Origin: Yponomeuta sedellus
Lineage: Eukaryota > Arthropoda > Insecta > Lepidoptera > Yponomeutidae
NCBI GenBank assembly: GCA_934045075.1
Contig: OW203744.1
Location: 2,497,001 to 2,561,000 of the forward strand
Direction of reading: 5' to 3'
DNA length: 64,000 bases
The notes beneath the pieces were generated by a model. The model was given only the letters and a program-made list of their open reading frames with translations, was not told the DNA's origin and did no database searches. A program made the translations under genes and the position numbers. The first letter of the stretch is position 1. Every line of letters begins with the position of its first letter. Below are positions 45,930 through 58,135 of the stretch, piece after piece.

Positions 45930-46070
45930 GGCGGGATGACGATCTGCGAAAGACTGCCGGCAGATGCTGAATACGGCAAGCTGAAGACAGGGCGCTATGG
46001 CGCTCCTTAGGGGAGGGCTGTGTCCAGCAGTGGACTAATATAGCCCGAAGAAGGAGAAGAAGAATTGGAA
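45930..46070 (+). pseudogene. RTE-type reverse transcriptase end
   Basis: DDDLRKTAGRC-like frame with changes, ending in 'ccagcagtggactaatatag' and a (GAA)n tail. Confidence 0.7.
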
Positions 46071-46163
46071 GTGTTAAAACCACTTTCCGAAACTCTGACT
46101 GGATCCTATTGAATTTAGAAGTGGGAAGAGAAGAAGAAAAAGAAGTTATATATTATTAAAATG

Positions 46164-46614
46164 GTTTCGAATCCCGGCATGGGTGGAATTTTTAGCCTCT
46201 AAATAGGCGCTCTTCCAATTGAGCTAATGGGCGACTCACCGGCATCAGTGAAATTTCGAACCTCTTTACACTATTCTCTGTATTACGCACAGGCAGCGAC
46301 ATCTGGCTTAAATAAATTGCATCACTTACAGCCCCGACTACCTACTTTGCAGTTAGGTTTTTACATCGGAAATGATATCACTGTACCCACATGATTATAC
46401 TATTTTTATTTTTAATGCACTAGCCCGTGCTAAGGAACAAATTTAAAAATCGCTGCCTGCACGTAATACAGAGAATATTGTAAAGAGGTTCGAAATTTCA
46501 CTGATGCCGTGAGTCGCCCATTGGCTCAATTGGTAGAGCGCTGGTACGGATAGCCAGAGGTTGCGGGTTCGAATCCCGGCATGGGTGAAATTTTTAGCCT
46601 CTAAATAGGTTTTT
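46164..46614. mobile_element. SINE-A multimer, rearranged
   Basis: A + tail piece, a - copy (46208-46445) and a + copy with box B (46445-46614). It is joined directly to a SINE-C 3' half (46617-46765). Confidence 0.75.
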
Positions 46615-46769
46615 AAATTTGAGTCCTGATTGGCTGAGGTGTTCACATACTTAAGCGCTAGATATTGTCAACCCGATTGGCACCCGTGGTAATTAAGCCC
46701 TAACTCTCTCGCCGAGAGAAGGCCTTTGCCCTGCTGAAGGACGTATACACGCTGCAACATTATATCAAA

Positions 46770-47135
46770 GCGCTCGTGACCTAGTCGAACCGAGTGATTG
46801 GAACCAATCACTTGAGTTAAACAACAACAGGCGCGGTCAGGTGCTGGATGGGTGACCGTCCCGTTACTACCGCTAGTGGCATTTTTTCCGAGCGCTTCCG
46901 TGCTTCGCTAGGCACGTCAAGCCATTGGTGCCAGCTGTCAAGAAATGGCAGTCGATGAGCCATGACGGAGGCATTATGGGCGGCTTGATAAATTCTGACA
47001 GTAAGGCCCGCCACTGTCTTACAATCCACCACCAACCCGGACTTGGCCCCCGTTGTGGAGTAAGACCTTCCTAACCTTCCTGCGATGTAGGAAGAGACCC
47101 GTGCGCCAGCAGTTGGGACATACAAGGATTGATAT
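46770..47135 (+). mobile_element. 5S rRNA-like SINE, full-length
   Basis: 'gcgctcgtgacctagtcgaa' to 'ggattgatatcgatatc', with the 5S-like core at 46817-46865. Confidence 0.75.
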
Positions 47136-47439
47136 CGATATCTAGATACATATACATAGAAAATACAAACTCGGCATTGTATAGGTTAAATATAAATCGT
47201 ATGTCGAAGGAACAGAACACCTGACATCTTCAGCGTCGATCGCAATTTACGGAGCAATCATCCCTAAGCCCTTATTGATAAGGGTCATAATTCACGGCCT
47301 ATGACGTCCCCCTTTTTTGTGCCAAAGGTTATTCACGATGGCTCAAGAGGATTAGCTGTCTTAGGAGAAATGAATTCGGTTCGATCCCGCGTTGAAACTG
47401 AACGCTTTGTGGATATCACGTAAGCCTTATATTATGATA

Positions 47440-47550
47440 CTATAAGCTCTTTGAGCAAAGATGATCATCCAGCAGGTTGGTCTGGAATCACGTCTGATTA
47501 CCGCGCCGGAGATCGTGGGTTCGATACCCAGAGGAGGGCGCCATACTGGG
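47440..47550 (+). repeat. tRNA-like repeat fragment
   Basis: AGCAGGTTGGTCTGGAATC and box B GGTTCGATACCC resemble tRNA promoter boxes, but the cloverleaf is not intact. Confidence 0.4.
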
Positions 47551-47582
47551 CCTCGATTCTGTTAGTGCATTATATATATTAA

Positions 47583-48117
47583 TTGACCGATTTCGGCCAC
47601 GGCGACCGCTTCAGCTCCGTTCTATCGTTGCTGATGTGCTTGTGCTTGGCTAACACAACCGATCTTGTTAATGAATGTCTGCGCACAATGCGGACAGGTG
47701 AGAACACCAATGCAGTAGTCATAGATGATAGCACAGGGGCGTGTTTTCAGTTCATTGCGTCGAGCATCTAGTTCAGAGAAGCGATTCTGTTCAAAATCCT
47801 TCACACTGGTTTTAACCAGAGCCTTCCGGTCGTCGAACGACTGTTTGTTCCCAATCCGATGGGTTTATGTCGCATTTTTTCATGTGGCGCTTAAGTACGT
47901 CTTTAAACCTGAAAAGTTGTCCACCATGCCTACGCTTGCCCTCCTCAAGTTCAGAGAAAAAGATCCACTTTGCCGTACGTTGATCTGACATTCGCGATAC
48001 GTGTCCACTCCAAGGAAGTTGCCGCCGCATAAGATAGGCCTCAATGCCTGTGATATTGGCCTTCTGCAGCACTTTCGTATTCCTCTCTAGTGCATTATAA
48101 TACCATGGCAGAGACAT
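47583..48117 (-). pseudogene. RTE-type retrotransposon C-terminus with CPxC zinc knuckle
   Basis: On the - strand: [38 protein letters not shown] and, one frame on, GVLTCPHCAQTFINKIG. Typical of Lepidoptera-style RTE elements with a terminal zinc finger. Frameshifted. Confidence 0.75.
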
Positions 48118-48379
48118 GGTCAGCTCACGTGGGGGTTTTTTTATACCATTGACGTCTAGAAGGTGCGATGTACTTGCGCGTGTAGACTTGAAACAGCAAC
48201 GAAATTAAATCGCCATGTTCATGTAATTGTCATTGTATCACAATGCATTAGCAGCTTCTAGACATTGTTGTATAAATATCGTCAGTCGGGGTGTATTTCC
48301 GGGTTAGTGTCATCTCGCCCGTTTCTAAAGCTGGGACGCGGGCGACAATCCACCATTCACACAACACAATCACTGGAAA

Positions 48380-48705
48380 ACAACAAGAAGAAGCGACAAC
48401 AGGCGCGGTAAGGTGCAGGATGGGTGACGGTCCTGTGACTACCGCTAGTGACATTTTTCCGAGCGCTTCCGTGCTTGGCAAGGCACGTTAAGCCGTTGGT
48501 GCCGTCTGTCATGTAATGGCAGTGGTTAAGCCATGTCAGAGGCCTCAAGGGCGACTTGATAACTTCTGACAGTAAGGCTCGCCACTGTCTTACAACCCTC
48601 CACCAATCCGGACTTGGCCCCCGTGGCGGAGTATGGCCTAACCTTCCTGCGATGCAGGAAGTCACCCGTGCCCCAACAGTGGGAAGATACAAGGGTTGAT
48701 ATCGA
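48380..48705 (+). mobile_element. 5S rRNA-like SINE
   Basis: 5'-truncated at 'cgacaacaggcgcggt'; tail 'gggttgatatcgaat'. Confidence 0.7.
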
Positions 48706-48840
48706 ATCGCTGGAAAGTGATTGTGTTGTGTGAAAGTTATTATGTGTTAACTATCGTTAAGATAGTGTTAACACAAGTTTTTTCGTGTTTCATTATACAA
48801 GTTTTTTTTTATATCAGGTACTTTCCAAAATAGGAAAGGA

Positions 48841-49009
48841 TCTATTTAGAGGCTAAAATTCCACCCATGCCGGGATCCGAATCTGCGTACGGCCTCTGGC
48901 TAACCGTGCCAGAGGTCGCGGGTTCGAGTCCCGGCATGTGTGGATTTTTTAGCCTCCAAATAGGTTTTAAAATTGTCCCTAGCACGCGTTAGTGCATTAA
49001 AAAGAATAT
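48841..49009. mobile_element. SINE-A, fold-back copy with 12-bp TSD
   Basis: The TSD AATAGGAAAGGA lies at 48829-48840 and 49010-49021. Both ends are tail sequence; the tRNA-like part is reduced to two opposed stubs. Confidence 0.87.
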
Positions 49010-49435
49010 AATAGGAAAGGAGTTCTAAATAAAAAGAAACTTGAAAAAATCACTTAAAATTTTATTTTTACAAATTATTTAACAACTCCTTATAAATCAT
49101 GTAAAGCTATGTACAACGTGATACTTATTTTTAAGTTACAATTAAAAAGTTAGTTACTACACTTAATGTTATTGGTAATATCAAACTATCATTTCCAAAG
49201 ACGTAATTTTTTTCCTATCTCTTTCTTTTATCTACTTTAAACCTAGAGCTTGTGCGGTATAAATTCTACATTACAAGTTCAGTAACAAGGGTATCTCTTA
49301 CAGTAATAGTTTTTACAATAATTCAATAATTATTTATTGCTACGAACTTCACGTTTCACAATAATAAAATTTTTCGCTTATCCGAAATAACAACCACATA
49401 ATTTTTCTAAGGTTAACACGAGCACTAGACATAAT

Positions 49436-49990
49436 AAAAACTGTTTTTACACGGATTCGTGGTCTCTGAAGACTTAGTCCACCAGTCTTCCGAGAGAGAC
49501 CACGGCACTTGAAAAAGTGCCGAAACGTCGGAAAATTGTAAAAATGTAAGGGCCCTCGCCCACGGCGACTTTTTGTAGTGATGATGTCGCGCGTTTCGTA
49601 AACACGCAACAGCATCGCTACTCACGCGCTTAGGTCGCATTTGCAACGTGCTACAGAAGCGATGCCAACGCGTTACTAACGAAAAAGAAGCACCAAAGAC
49701 AACGTGACTAATGTTGCCTCAACGGAGTCCATCTTGCAACTATGGCGATCGATATAGGAATTTCTGTGCCGTTACTGAATAGCTTTTGCATCGCGCCAGA
49801 AGCGCGACGGTATCGCGTTTGCATCGCGACTGAATCGTGGTTACGTGGGCGAGGGCACACAGCTAGCGACCGCATCGCAGCAGTATCTATGCAAACGCGC
49901 GACAGCATCGCTACTGTATCGCTGCAAAAAGTCGCCGTGGGCGAGGGCCCCAAAATAAAAGAGTAAAATCCGTGTAAAAACAGTTTTTAT
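49436..49990 (+). mobile_element. Penelope-like 3' region with inverted ends, split by a TIR element
   Basis: 'aaaactgtttttacacggat' at the left and its reverse complement at 49968-49988 form inverted ends; the GGCACTTGAAAAAGTGCC hairpin is inside. The interior is split at 49550. Confidence 0.7.
49550..49950. mobile_element. TIR DNA element, 401 bp
   Basis: The termini GGGCCCTCGCCCACGGCGAC and its exact reverse complement continue for about 26 bp. The interior is rich in GCGAC and ATCGC words. No clear target duplication. Confidence 0.8.
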
Positions 49991-50076
49991 AACGACATAA
50001 TTACATTTATGCAAATTGTACTGTTCGACGAAGACTTTATAGGGAATCAGTAATATTGCATCTTACGTCATTTGGG

Positions 50077-50345
50077 GCGGTAGCCTAGTGGGTAGAACAA
50101 TGGACTCGGAAGCGGGAGACCCAGGTTCGATTCCTAGTGCTGGCGTGTAAGTACATTTGTGAATTCTTAGTAGCAATACCGCTCGCTACCCGTGAAGGAA
50201 AACATTTTGAGGAAACCTGATTGTCTGAGGTGTTAAAATACATCTGCGCTTGAAATTGCCAATCAGCGGTGGGCACGTGTCATAATTAAGCCCATATTCT
50301 CTATCTCTCTCTCTCAGAGAGAAAGTTTGTGTTGCAGGCAACATA
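50077..50345 (+). mobile_element. tRNA-derived SINE-C
   Basis: Head GGCGGTAGCCTAGTGGGTAG with box B GGTTCGATTCC; 3' half with 'cgtgtcataattaagcccat' and a CT-rich run. Confidence 0.7.
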
Positions 50346-50466
50346 CAAAAACACTATATGAGCGAATTGAATAGAAATTCAATGGTTAGATAGTTACACC
50401 AAAGATTTCCATTGCTTAGCCGCTTAGGTCCACTTGCGTCAGCCCGGGTTAAATCATTTAACTCGA

Positions 50467-51376
50467 TTACACTATTTTTATTTTTAATGCACTAACCCGT
50501 GCTAAGGAACAAATTTAAAAACCTATTTAGAGGCTGAAAATTTCACCCATGCCGGGACTCGAACCCGCAACCTCTGGCTATCCGTACCAGCGCTCTACCA
50601 ATTGAGCCAATGGGCGACTCACGGCATCAGTGAAATTTCGAACCTCTTTATTACAATATTCTCTGTATTACGTACAGGCAGCGACATCTGACTTAAGCAA
50701 ATTGCGTTACTTACAGCCCCGACTACCTACTTTGCAGTTAGGTTTAACATCGGAACGATATCACTGTACCCACATGATTACAAAAAAAAAAAAAAATAGT
50801 GTAATCATGTGGGTACAGTGATATCGTTCCGATGTTAAACCTAACTGCAAAGTAGGTAGTCGGGGCTGTAAGTAATGCAATTTGCTTAAGTCAGATGTCG
50901 CTGCCTGTACGTAATACAGAGAATGTTGTAAAGAGGTTCAAAATTTCACTGATGTCGTGAGTCGCCCATTGGCTCAATTGGTAGAGCGCTGGTACGGATA
51001 GCCAGAGGTTGCGGGTTCGAATCCCGGCATGGGTGAAATTTTTAGCCTCTTAATAGGTTTTTAAAATTTGTTCCTTAGCACGGGTTAGTGCATTAAAAAT
51101 AAAAATAGTGTAATCATGTGGGTACAGTGATATCGTTCCGATGTTAAACCTAACTGCAAAGTAGGTAGTCGGGGCTGTAAGTAATGCAATTTGCTTAAGT
51201 CAGATGTCGCTGCCTGTACGTAATACAGAGAATATTGTAATAAAGAGGTTCGAAATTTCACTGATGCCGTGAGTCGCCCATTGGCTCAATTGGTAGAGCG
51301 CTGGTACGGATAGCCAGAGGTTGCGGGTTCGAGTCCCGGCATGGGTGAAATTTTCAGCCTCTAAATAGGTTTTTTA
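50467..51376. mobile_element. SINE-A trimer (one inverted, two tandem) with one 12-bp TSD
   Basis: The TSD CATTTAACTCGA lies at 50455-50466 and 51377-51388. It encloses a - copy (50467-50781), an A run, a + copy (about 50800-51108) and a second + copy (51109-51376). The units are nearly identical and tails face outward at both edges. Confidence 0.9.
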
Positions 51377-52387
51377 CATTTAACTCGAGTTTGAAAATGA
51401 AAATGAAAAAAACTTTTTTGTTACACGGTTACAAAAAATGGTTACTGGCTCCCAAACTAGGATTCCCTGTGCTATGGGTAGCCAGGCTTCTTCTAAAATA
51501 CATAAGAGTATAGGTATGCGTTTTACAATTATAACTACTTGCAAACTAAAAGTGGATATACCTGTGTAGCAGTACAGGAAACAACACAAAATAATAACAT
51601 GAAATGAAATGAAATGATGAAATGAAAAGGTTTTATTCAAAGTAGCGCAGAAGCTGCGTCTTAATGAACGTTACAATTCAAACTAGGTGTCCATTTTAAA
51701 ATCTAGATCATTTTGGAGAAAAAATGGACAAAAAAACTCCAAACTTAGTCTTTTCAAAGTCCTTAATTAACATAGTTTACGTAATTATTATAAACATAGA
51801 ACTCATACATTGTACTGGCTATAATTCCAGACCTCAACAATCAGCTTGTTCACTCCGAACACGATTTAGTTTTTGGTGTGAACAATCCAATGTAATACAC
51901 ATTTAACAAACACTGAGCGATCTATTATTATCTATTAGTCTATCTATTATATTATCTATTAGAAGTCTTTCATGCCAAACAGAGACCGACTGAGTTAACC
52001 GTTAAACCGTTAACCGGTTAAATCGATCATTTCGCATAAGAAATTATAAATTTAACCGGTTAAGCAGCTAACCCGGGCTGGCGCAAATGAGCCTTAGTAG
52101 CGCATACTTGAGCCATTGTACGCAGCAAGCACTGAGCTAGGGGGGTTTCAGCCCACTTCAGATACTAGGGTTTCATCACGATGCTTTCCTTACCTTAACA
52201 AGTGTTATTGCTGCTATAACTTCACAAATGTACATAACTTAGTCAAAGTCATTGGTACCTTCAAACTTACGACCTGTCGATGGAACGACCGGCGTTCTAC
52301 CGCTTTGCTATCACCGCCCCAATAGTATCAATGTTACCTCGAATTAAGCTTCCCGTTTAGGAGTTTTGTAACAAAATGTACCGACTT

Positions 52388-52750
52388 AGCGCTCGTGGCC
52401 TAGGCGAACCGAGTGATTGGAATCAAACAATTGGTTAAGCAACAACAGGCGCGGTCAGGTACGGGATGGGTGAGCGTTTAGTGACTACCGCTAGTGGCAT
52501 TTTTCCGAGCGCTGCCATGCTTCGCAAGGCACGTTAAGCCGTTGGTGCCGGCTGTGATATAATGACAGTCGTTAAGCCATGTCAGAGGCCTTATAGGCGG
52601 CTTGATAACTTCCGACATTAAGGCCCGCCACTGTCTTACAATCCTCCACCAACCCGGACTTGGCCCCCGTGGTGGAGTATGGCCTAACCTTCCTGCGATG
52701 CAGGAAGAGACCCGTGCCACAGCAGTGGGGACATACAAGGGTTGATAACG
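52388..52750 (+). mobile_element. 5S rRNA-like SINE, full-length
   Basis: 'gcgctcgtggcctaggcgaa' to 'gggttgataacgatac'. The best preserved single copy. Confidence 0.78.
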
Positions 52751-53930
52751 ATACCGACATAGGTAGCAAATTTTTTATTGTGTAAACCCGTCGTTGTATT
52801 TCCGGACGAGCGATTTCTAAAGGTGTTTCTACATTTGCGCGTTACATTCCAAAACTACATTTAGCTACAAATTATACATCTCAATATGTAAAATAAAAAC
52901 CTATTTAGAGGCTAAAAATTTGTCCCATGCCGGGATTCGAACCCGCAACTTCTGGCTATCCGTGCCAGAAAAATAAAGTCGGGTTTATTCAAACATTTAT
53001 AACTCCAGAACGGCTGTATTGATTTACATGGTTTTTTATTTGTTTTGTATGTATCTATCCCGAATAGTGAATCACTATTAAAATATGCCACGAACCAAAA
53101 TATATTTTTTCGGTGTGGTTCTGTCTCTTCGAATTTCTCAGAAAAGAGCGTGACAGAATGTTACCTAAGTATTTACTTAGTGAAATTCTTAATTCAGAAA
53201 ACGACCCTTTTTTCCGAACATCTGTCAAAGTTACATTCGCTCCTACACTAGTATAACCTCCTAACCCTTTAAATTTGTCTGAATCTTATAAAATTACGTA
53301 GATATTGAAAAAGAAACATGTTGATCCAAAAAGTTATAAAAAATAAATTGCACCCACAACAGTAACTTTTCCAAATCTCCTACTTTAAATTCATCTGGTG
53401 TGAATTAAGTTACATATGATGTCCTACGCAAAGGACGCCAGGGCCTAGGAGGATAAATAAATTATGTTTCTACGCTGAACTACACTACAGAATGCGTCAA
53501 GTAGGTATCACGCGCAAATCTACAAGCACCTTTATTGCATAACTTTCAATTTGCGGACTGCGCTAATGGTCCAATGGTTATTTATTTATATATGATATCA
53601 TTTATTAATCAAGGAATAACCGCATCGAAAAACAATGGTTCATTTCGTTTCAATTATGTTATGTCCGTAAATTACTAACTCAGAGGACAATGTGGAAATC
53701 CATTCTAATAGTTTTGCTAGTTTTAGGTACGTAAAATGCTCTACGATTCCCCAAGTGTGTGGATATTGAAGAGTTTTAAAGATTTTATTCCTCCGTTTGT
53801 TGAACTTTTAAGTTCAGAAGTTTAACTACTTTTTGTTTTGAAAGTTTCAGTTATCCCTATTACCTAATCTTATGAATGATTTTGTAACCTGTAAGTAACA
53901 TAACGTAACAGGGCATCCTGTTGTAACAAC
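52750..53930. other. No gene seen
   Basis: AT-rich; a SINE-A fragment in - orientation at 52893-52970 and an inverted-repeat end ('agtgaaattcttaattcag') near 53178. Confidence 0.5.
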
Positions 53931-53939
53931 ATAACATTT

Positions 53940-54105
53940 AAATACAGGCGCATACATTGCTTCTGGCCCCACGCTAGGATACACTGTGTCGTGGGAACCA
54001 GAAACAGCGACGTCACCAACATGTAAATATCCAAGACCTGGTGTTCTTTTTGTCCCCAGCCAGGTAGATAGATTCACTACCTCTGCGCCATCCAGGCCCG
54101 TCTAA
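53940..54105 (-). mobile_element. tRNA-derived SINE-E, degenerate
   Basis: 'cattgcttctggccccacgc' as at 21370, but the tRNA-like box B is lost. Confidence 0.55.
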
Positions 54106-54153
54106 ATAAGTATATCGTATTTATTAATGATTCGCGATATTCATACATAGTAA

Positions 54154-54532
54154 CATATAATAAAGGGGTCAAAAAGGGGGACTTTGCTAGTTTACGATAT
54201 ACTTAGTTATATATTAAGCGGGTCTAATCGCGATTATTTATTAGGTAAAACGTAATTACCTTATTTCCCGACGTATCGGCAGCGTTACAGTCGCCGTGGT
54301 CTCGGGTAGACTGAAATGGCGAGTACAGTCAATTATTGTGGGTAGCCACTTAAAATTTTTTGCAGCTAGCCGACACACAACATTCATTACAGCGACTGTA
54401 ACGCTGCCGAAACGGCGGGAAATAAGGTAATTACGTTTTACCTAATAAATAATCGCGATTATACTCGCTTAATATATAACTAAGTATATCGTAAACTAGA
54501 AAAGTCCCCCTTTTTGACCCCTTTATTATATG
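54154..54532. mobile_element. Fold-back DNA element, 379 bp
   Basis: Inverted ends CATATAATAAAGGGGTCAAA continue inward through 'tacttagttatatattaagc' and 'ggtaaaacgtaattacctta', so most of the element pairs with itself. Confidence 0.8.
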
Positions 54533-54812
54533 TACCACCTGTGGCGAATTTGTTAGTTGCCTTTAGGCGCTGTGGAGTGCTAACTAGCGTGGAATAAAAA
54601 TCATAACTTGTTTAATAAAACTTTTTTTTTTTAATTAAACATCATAAATCTTAACCACTATGACATCTATTTTAAAAACCTATTGTCTAGAACCTAGGAT
54701 CAACCACCTAGAACTTTGATCGATTTCCGCAAAAAATGAAAATCTATGAAAATGTAGACCCGTGCCCCAGCAGTGAGGACATAGGGTTGATATTGATAAA
54801 TAATAATAATAA

Positions 54813-55050
54813 TATTCATGGACATACTACACAGATCTCGTTAGCCCTATACTAAATACAACTAAATGAATTGTGTTATAGGTGCTAACTGGACGATAGA
54901 TTAAATACAATGAATACATAGATAACATCCAAGACCCGAGACAAACCTAGAAAAGTTCGTTTCCTAGTTTGACCCCGCCGGGGATCGAACCCGAGACCTT
55001 TGGTTTTACAGTCAGCGTGCCAAACCGCTGCGCCACCGAAGTCGTCGATA
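54813..55050 (-). mobile_element. tRNA-derived SINE-B
   Basis: Third copy of the family, with an (AAT)n tail at the left following a 5S-like SINE tail fragment (54755-54800). Confidence 0.75.
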
Positions 55051-55778
55051 TCGAAATAAATTAAAACAGCATTATTAAATTATGTCTTAAGTATCGTCAA
55101 CCGAGAGAGAGATTGTCAAATTGCGAGGTTTTGAAATCGTTAGTTGTATTTTAAGAGGATCATTTCATTGCTGAGAAATTAGTACAACTTTGTTAGTTCA
55201 GCACAGATTATATTTTTTTGCATGTTCATATTAACTTTTTGTTTACGTTTCGTTTACGCTTTTAAATAACATTTGCAAATTTAAAAAAATATATTGTTTT
55301 GGCTTTATGTTTAGTACATTCAATATTATCAAACTTTACAATTTAAGCGGTGGAAATGCAACCCCTGGAACCAATCCTTTATATATTTTAGCATGCACCT
55401 TACTTTTTATCCACATGTTTTCATTTCCTTTATATACCTAAGCATTTTTTGTCTTAACAAAATTATACGAACATAAATATTTTTGGAAATATTTGTGGTT
55501 AACATTCATTGATCCGTTACTGAGAATCGCCATTCATAGTGGTAGGAAGTATAGCAGCGTTGAAAATATGTTCTATTTCCCCGACTGCCGCTGAACCCAA
55601 GAGTAGTGTAAGGTTTGGCTCGTTTGTACGTATGTAAGCATGTCCGACTCTATGTTCCCAAATAACTACGTAACAAATGGTCGGATTTTAACACACAAGA
55701 TCGCAATAGTTATGTTGTATTTGCACAACTGTCATAAATTAGAATGACCTCAACAAAAAAATAAACAAACCACTAAAA
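55050..55778. other. No gene seen
   Basis: AT-rich DNA with no open frame or repeat that could be assigned. Confidence 0.5.
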
Positions 55779-56082
55779 TTTAAAAACCTATTTAGAGGCT
55801 AAAAAATTCACCCATGCCGGGATTCGAACCCGCAACCTCTGGCTATCCGTACCAGCGCTCTACCAATTGAGCCAATGGGCGACTCACGGCATCAGTGAAA
55901 TTTCGAACCTCTTTACAATATTCTCTGTATTACGTACAGGCAGCGACATCTGACTTAAGCAAATTGCATTACTTACAGCCCCGACTACCTACTTTGCAGT
56001 TAGGTTTTAACATCGGAACGATATAATAGGTTTTTAAATTTGTTCCTTAGCACGGCTTAGTGCATTAAAAATAAAAATAGTG
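55779..56082. mobile_element. SINE-A, fold-back copy with 12-bp TSD
   Basis: The TSD AAACCACTAAAA lies at 55767-55778 and 56083-56094. It has a - body reaching 'catcggaacgatat', then a + tail 'aataggtttttaaattt...'. Confidence 0.88.
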
Positions 56083-56388
56083 AAACCACTAAAAGACAAA
56101 AAAAAAACTGAAATGAAAAAAGAACCATAATCCCGATTGGTAAGCATTAACTACCTACTAAGCAGGCGGGACCCAAATTAAACAAAGTAACTTTTTGCGA
56201 GGAACTTAAGTCCAATTTTGTTTAGGTACTTAAAAAAGTGTAAACAATCTTGGTAAGTCGTTTTATCGCAATACACACTCTTTAAATCAAAAGCTTCACA
56301 CTTTACTAATTCAATCTCTTTTTACATTAAATTTGAGATTGAATTGGTAAAGTGAAATGAAAATGTATTTTTTTATTTAAAAAGTGTA

Positions 56389-56586
56389 TCTTCTCTATAA
56401 TATAAAAATGAGTCGCCAAATGTGTTGGTAAGCGTAAATATCGAGAGCAGCTGAGCCGATTCCGCTAATTCTTTTTTTAGAATATTCCTTGAAGTACGAG
56501 GATGGTTCTTACGGAGAGAAAAAAAATATTAAAGAATCGACAACAGTCACCTAACAAGGCGGTACGAAGTTCGTTGAGTCAGCTAG
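56389..56586 (+). mobile_element. Short non-autonomous Helitron
   Basis: TC start, CTAG end, inserted between A and T. Confidence 0.8.
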
Positions 56587-57017
56587 TAATTGCATAAAAA
56601 GACTAATTATGATTATTTAGATTTATTTATGTGTAGACTAAACAAAATGGACTATAGTTCAGTTCAGCTTGCTAAGTAGGATTTAGCAGTCGGGTTTTTG
56701 ATTATTTTTTAAGTCAGTTTTTTTTTTGCTTAACGTCGTTTGTCCAAAGCGCGTGAAAAATTCAATATAAAATACTTTTTTAACTCTCCCTTTTTTATAC
56801 ATTTACCTTTCAAGTTTTATCCATCATGATTGGAATGTCCTCTTTTAAGTAATTAATTCATTGTCACCCTGTAAGTAGATACCAAGACCATTTGTAGATT
56901 GATTAAGGGCGAGTTTCTGAATTGAGAATTTCGTTCAGGATTTAACTGTTTAGTTACAGTACGATTAAAATCAATTAACGAATCGGCCAACATAGGTAAT
57001 TGTCGTGAATCTCTCAT

Positions 57018-57335
57018 TTCTCACAAGCGCTCGTGGCCTAGACGAACCGAGTGATTGGAATCAATCACTTGAGTTAAGCAACAACAGGCGCGGGATGGGT
57101 GACCGTCCCGTAACTACCGCTAGTAGCATTTTCCGTGCGCTTCCGTGCTTCGCAAGGCACGTTAAGCCGTCGGTGCCGGCTGTCATTATAATGGCAGTCG
57201 TTAAGCCACTAGAAAAAATGCCACTAGCGGTAGTCACGGGATGGTCACCCATCCTGCAACCGCACCTGTTGTTGCTTAACTCAAGTGATTGATTCCAATC
57301 ACTCGATTCGACTCGGCCCCGAGCGCTTCTGTCAT
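57018..57335. mobile_element. 5S rRNA-like SINE, head-out inverted pair
   Basis: A + head and core (57026-57220) is joined to a - core and head (about 57208-57335). Unlike the SINE-A blocks, here the heads face outward. Confidence 0.7.
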
Positions 57336-57821
57336 GTTATGTCCTCTCTAATCTGAGAAACGAGCGTGACAGACCGTTAATTAATTAATTACTTAAGGCC
57401 GATAGTAACGTAAGGATCACGACGCTACGAAATGGCGCACACGCCATCATTACTAACCATCAGCCACTGTTGAATCATGATTAAGTCCATATCTTCACTC
57501 ATTACGTCTACCGTCCAACTACACAACACTACATCATGATCTGGTGGTCTATAATTTGCGGTGACCATATAGTTTATCCCAGTCGGTAATGGTCAAATTG
57601 ATTTGGCGTCCAATAATTTGATTCAATATTCAATACCTGCGTCACGCCAGTTAAAAGGGGAGCGCAAGTGAGCAAGGAGACAACATTTGTCGTATTAGTA
57701 CTTCTCCTTAAGGTGCCTCTCCAATTAGCGAAGGTCGAAAGTCAGCTCCTCATATAAATCTTTGTCTCTCGCTAGGCGAAATAGCTCGGCGGGCTTTTGA
57801 ACATTATGTACGTCAGGAAGA

Positions 57822-58135
57822 ATATCAGAGTGCTTAGTGCGAGTTTGACAGATCCAATCGAATAACTTTACTACCGCGTTAATCGAGCATTGAGTAGTGA
57901 GTATGAGTAAGTTAACCGTACGAACTGCCAAAACGCTGTCACAGTATAACTCGCACTCGCGTTTATTCGTGTTTTGGCTGGTAAATGTGTTCACTTCTCA
58001 ACGTAAACCATTACAACTCGCACTCAGCAATTTTAATGTCCATACTTGTCGCTAGGTGGCGCTTCCTCGATGCCATAGAAATATGAGTTTACGTTAACGC
58101 GATCGAGTAGTTAAAAAACTCGCACTAAGCACTCA
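57822..58135. mobile_element. Fold-back element of about 310 bp
   Basis: 'gagtgcttagtgcgagtttg' at the left and 'aactcgcactaagcactcag' at the right; further AACTCGCACT words inside. Confidence 0.6.

Noticed and set aside
4690..55890. Many tRNA-like sequences with good A and B boxes (for example 9778-9842, 16848-16916, 50961-51032)
   Set aside because: They are heads of repeated SINEs with shared flanks and target duplications. The anticodon loop lacks the invariant T before the anticodon in the SINE-A consensus.
57725..57994. 89-codon - strand ORF
   Set aside because: It overlaps the fold-back element at 57822-58135 and resembles no family I recognise.
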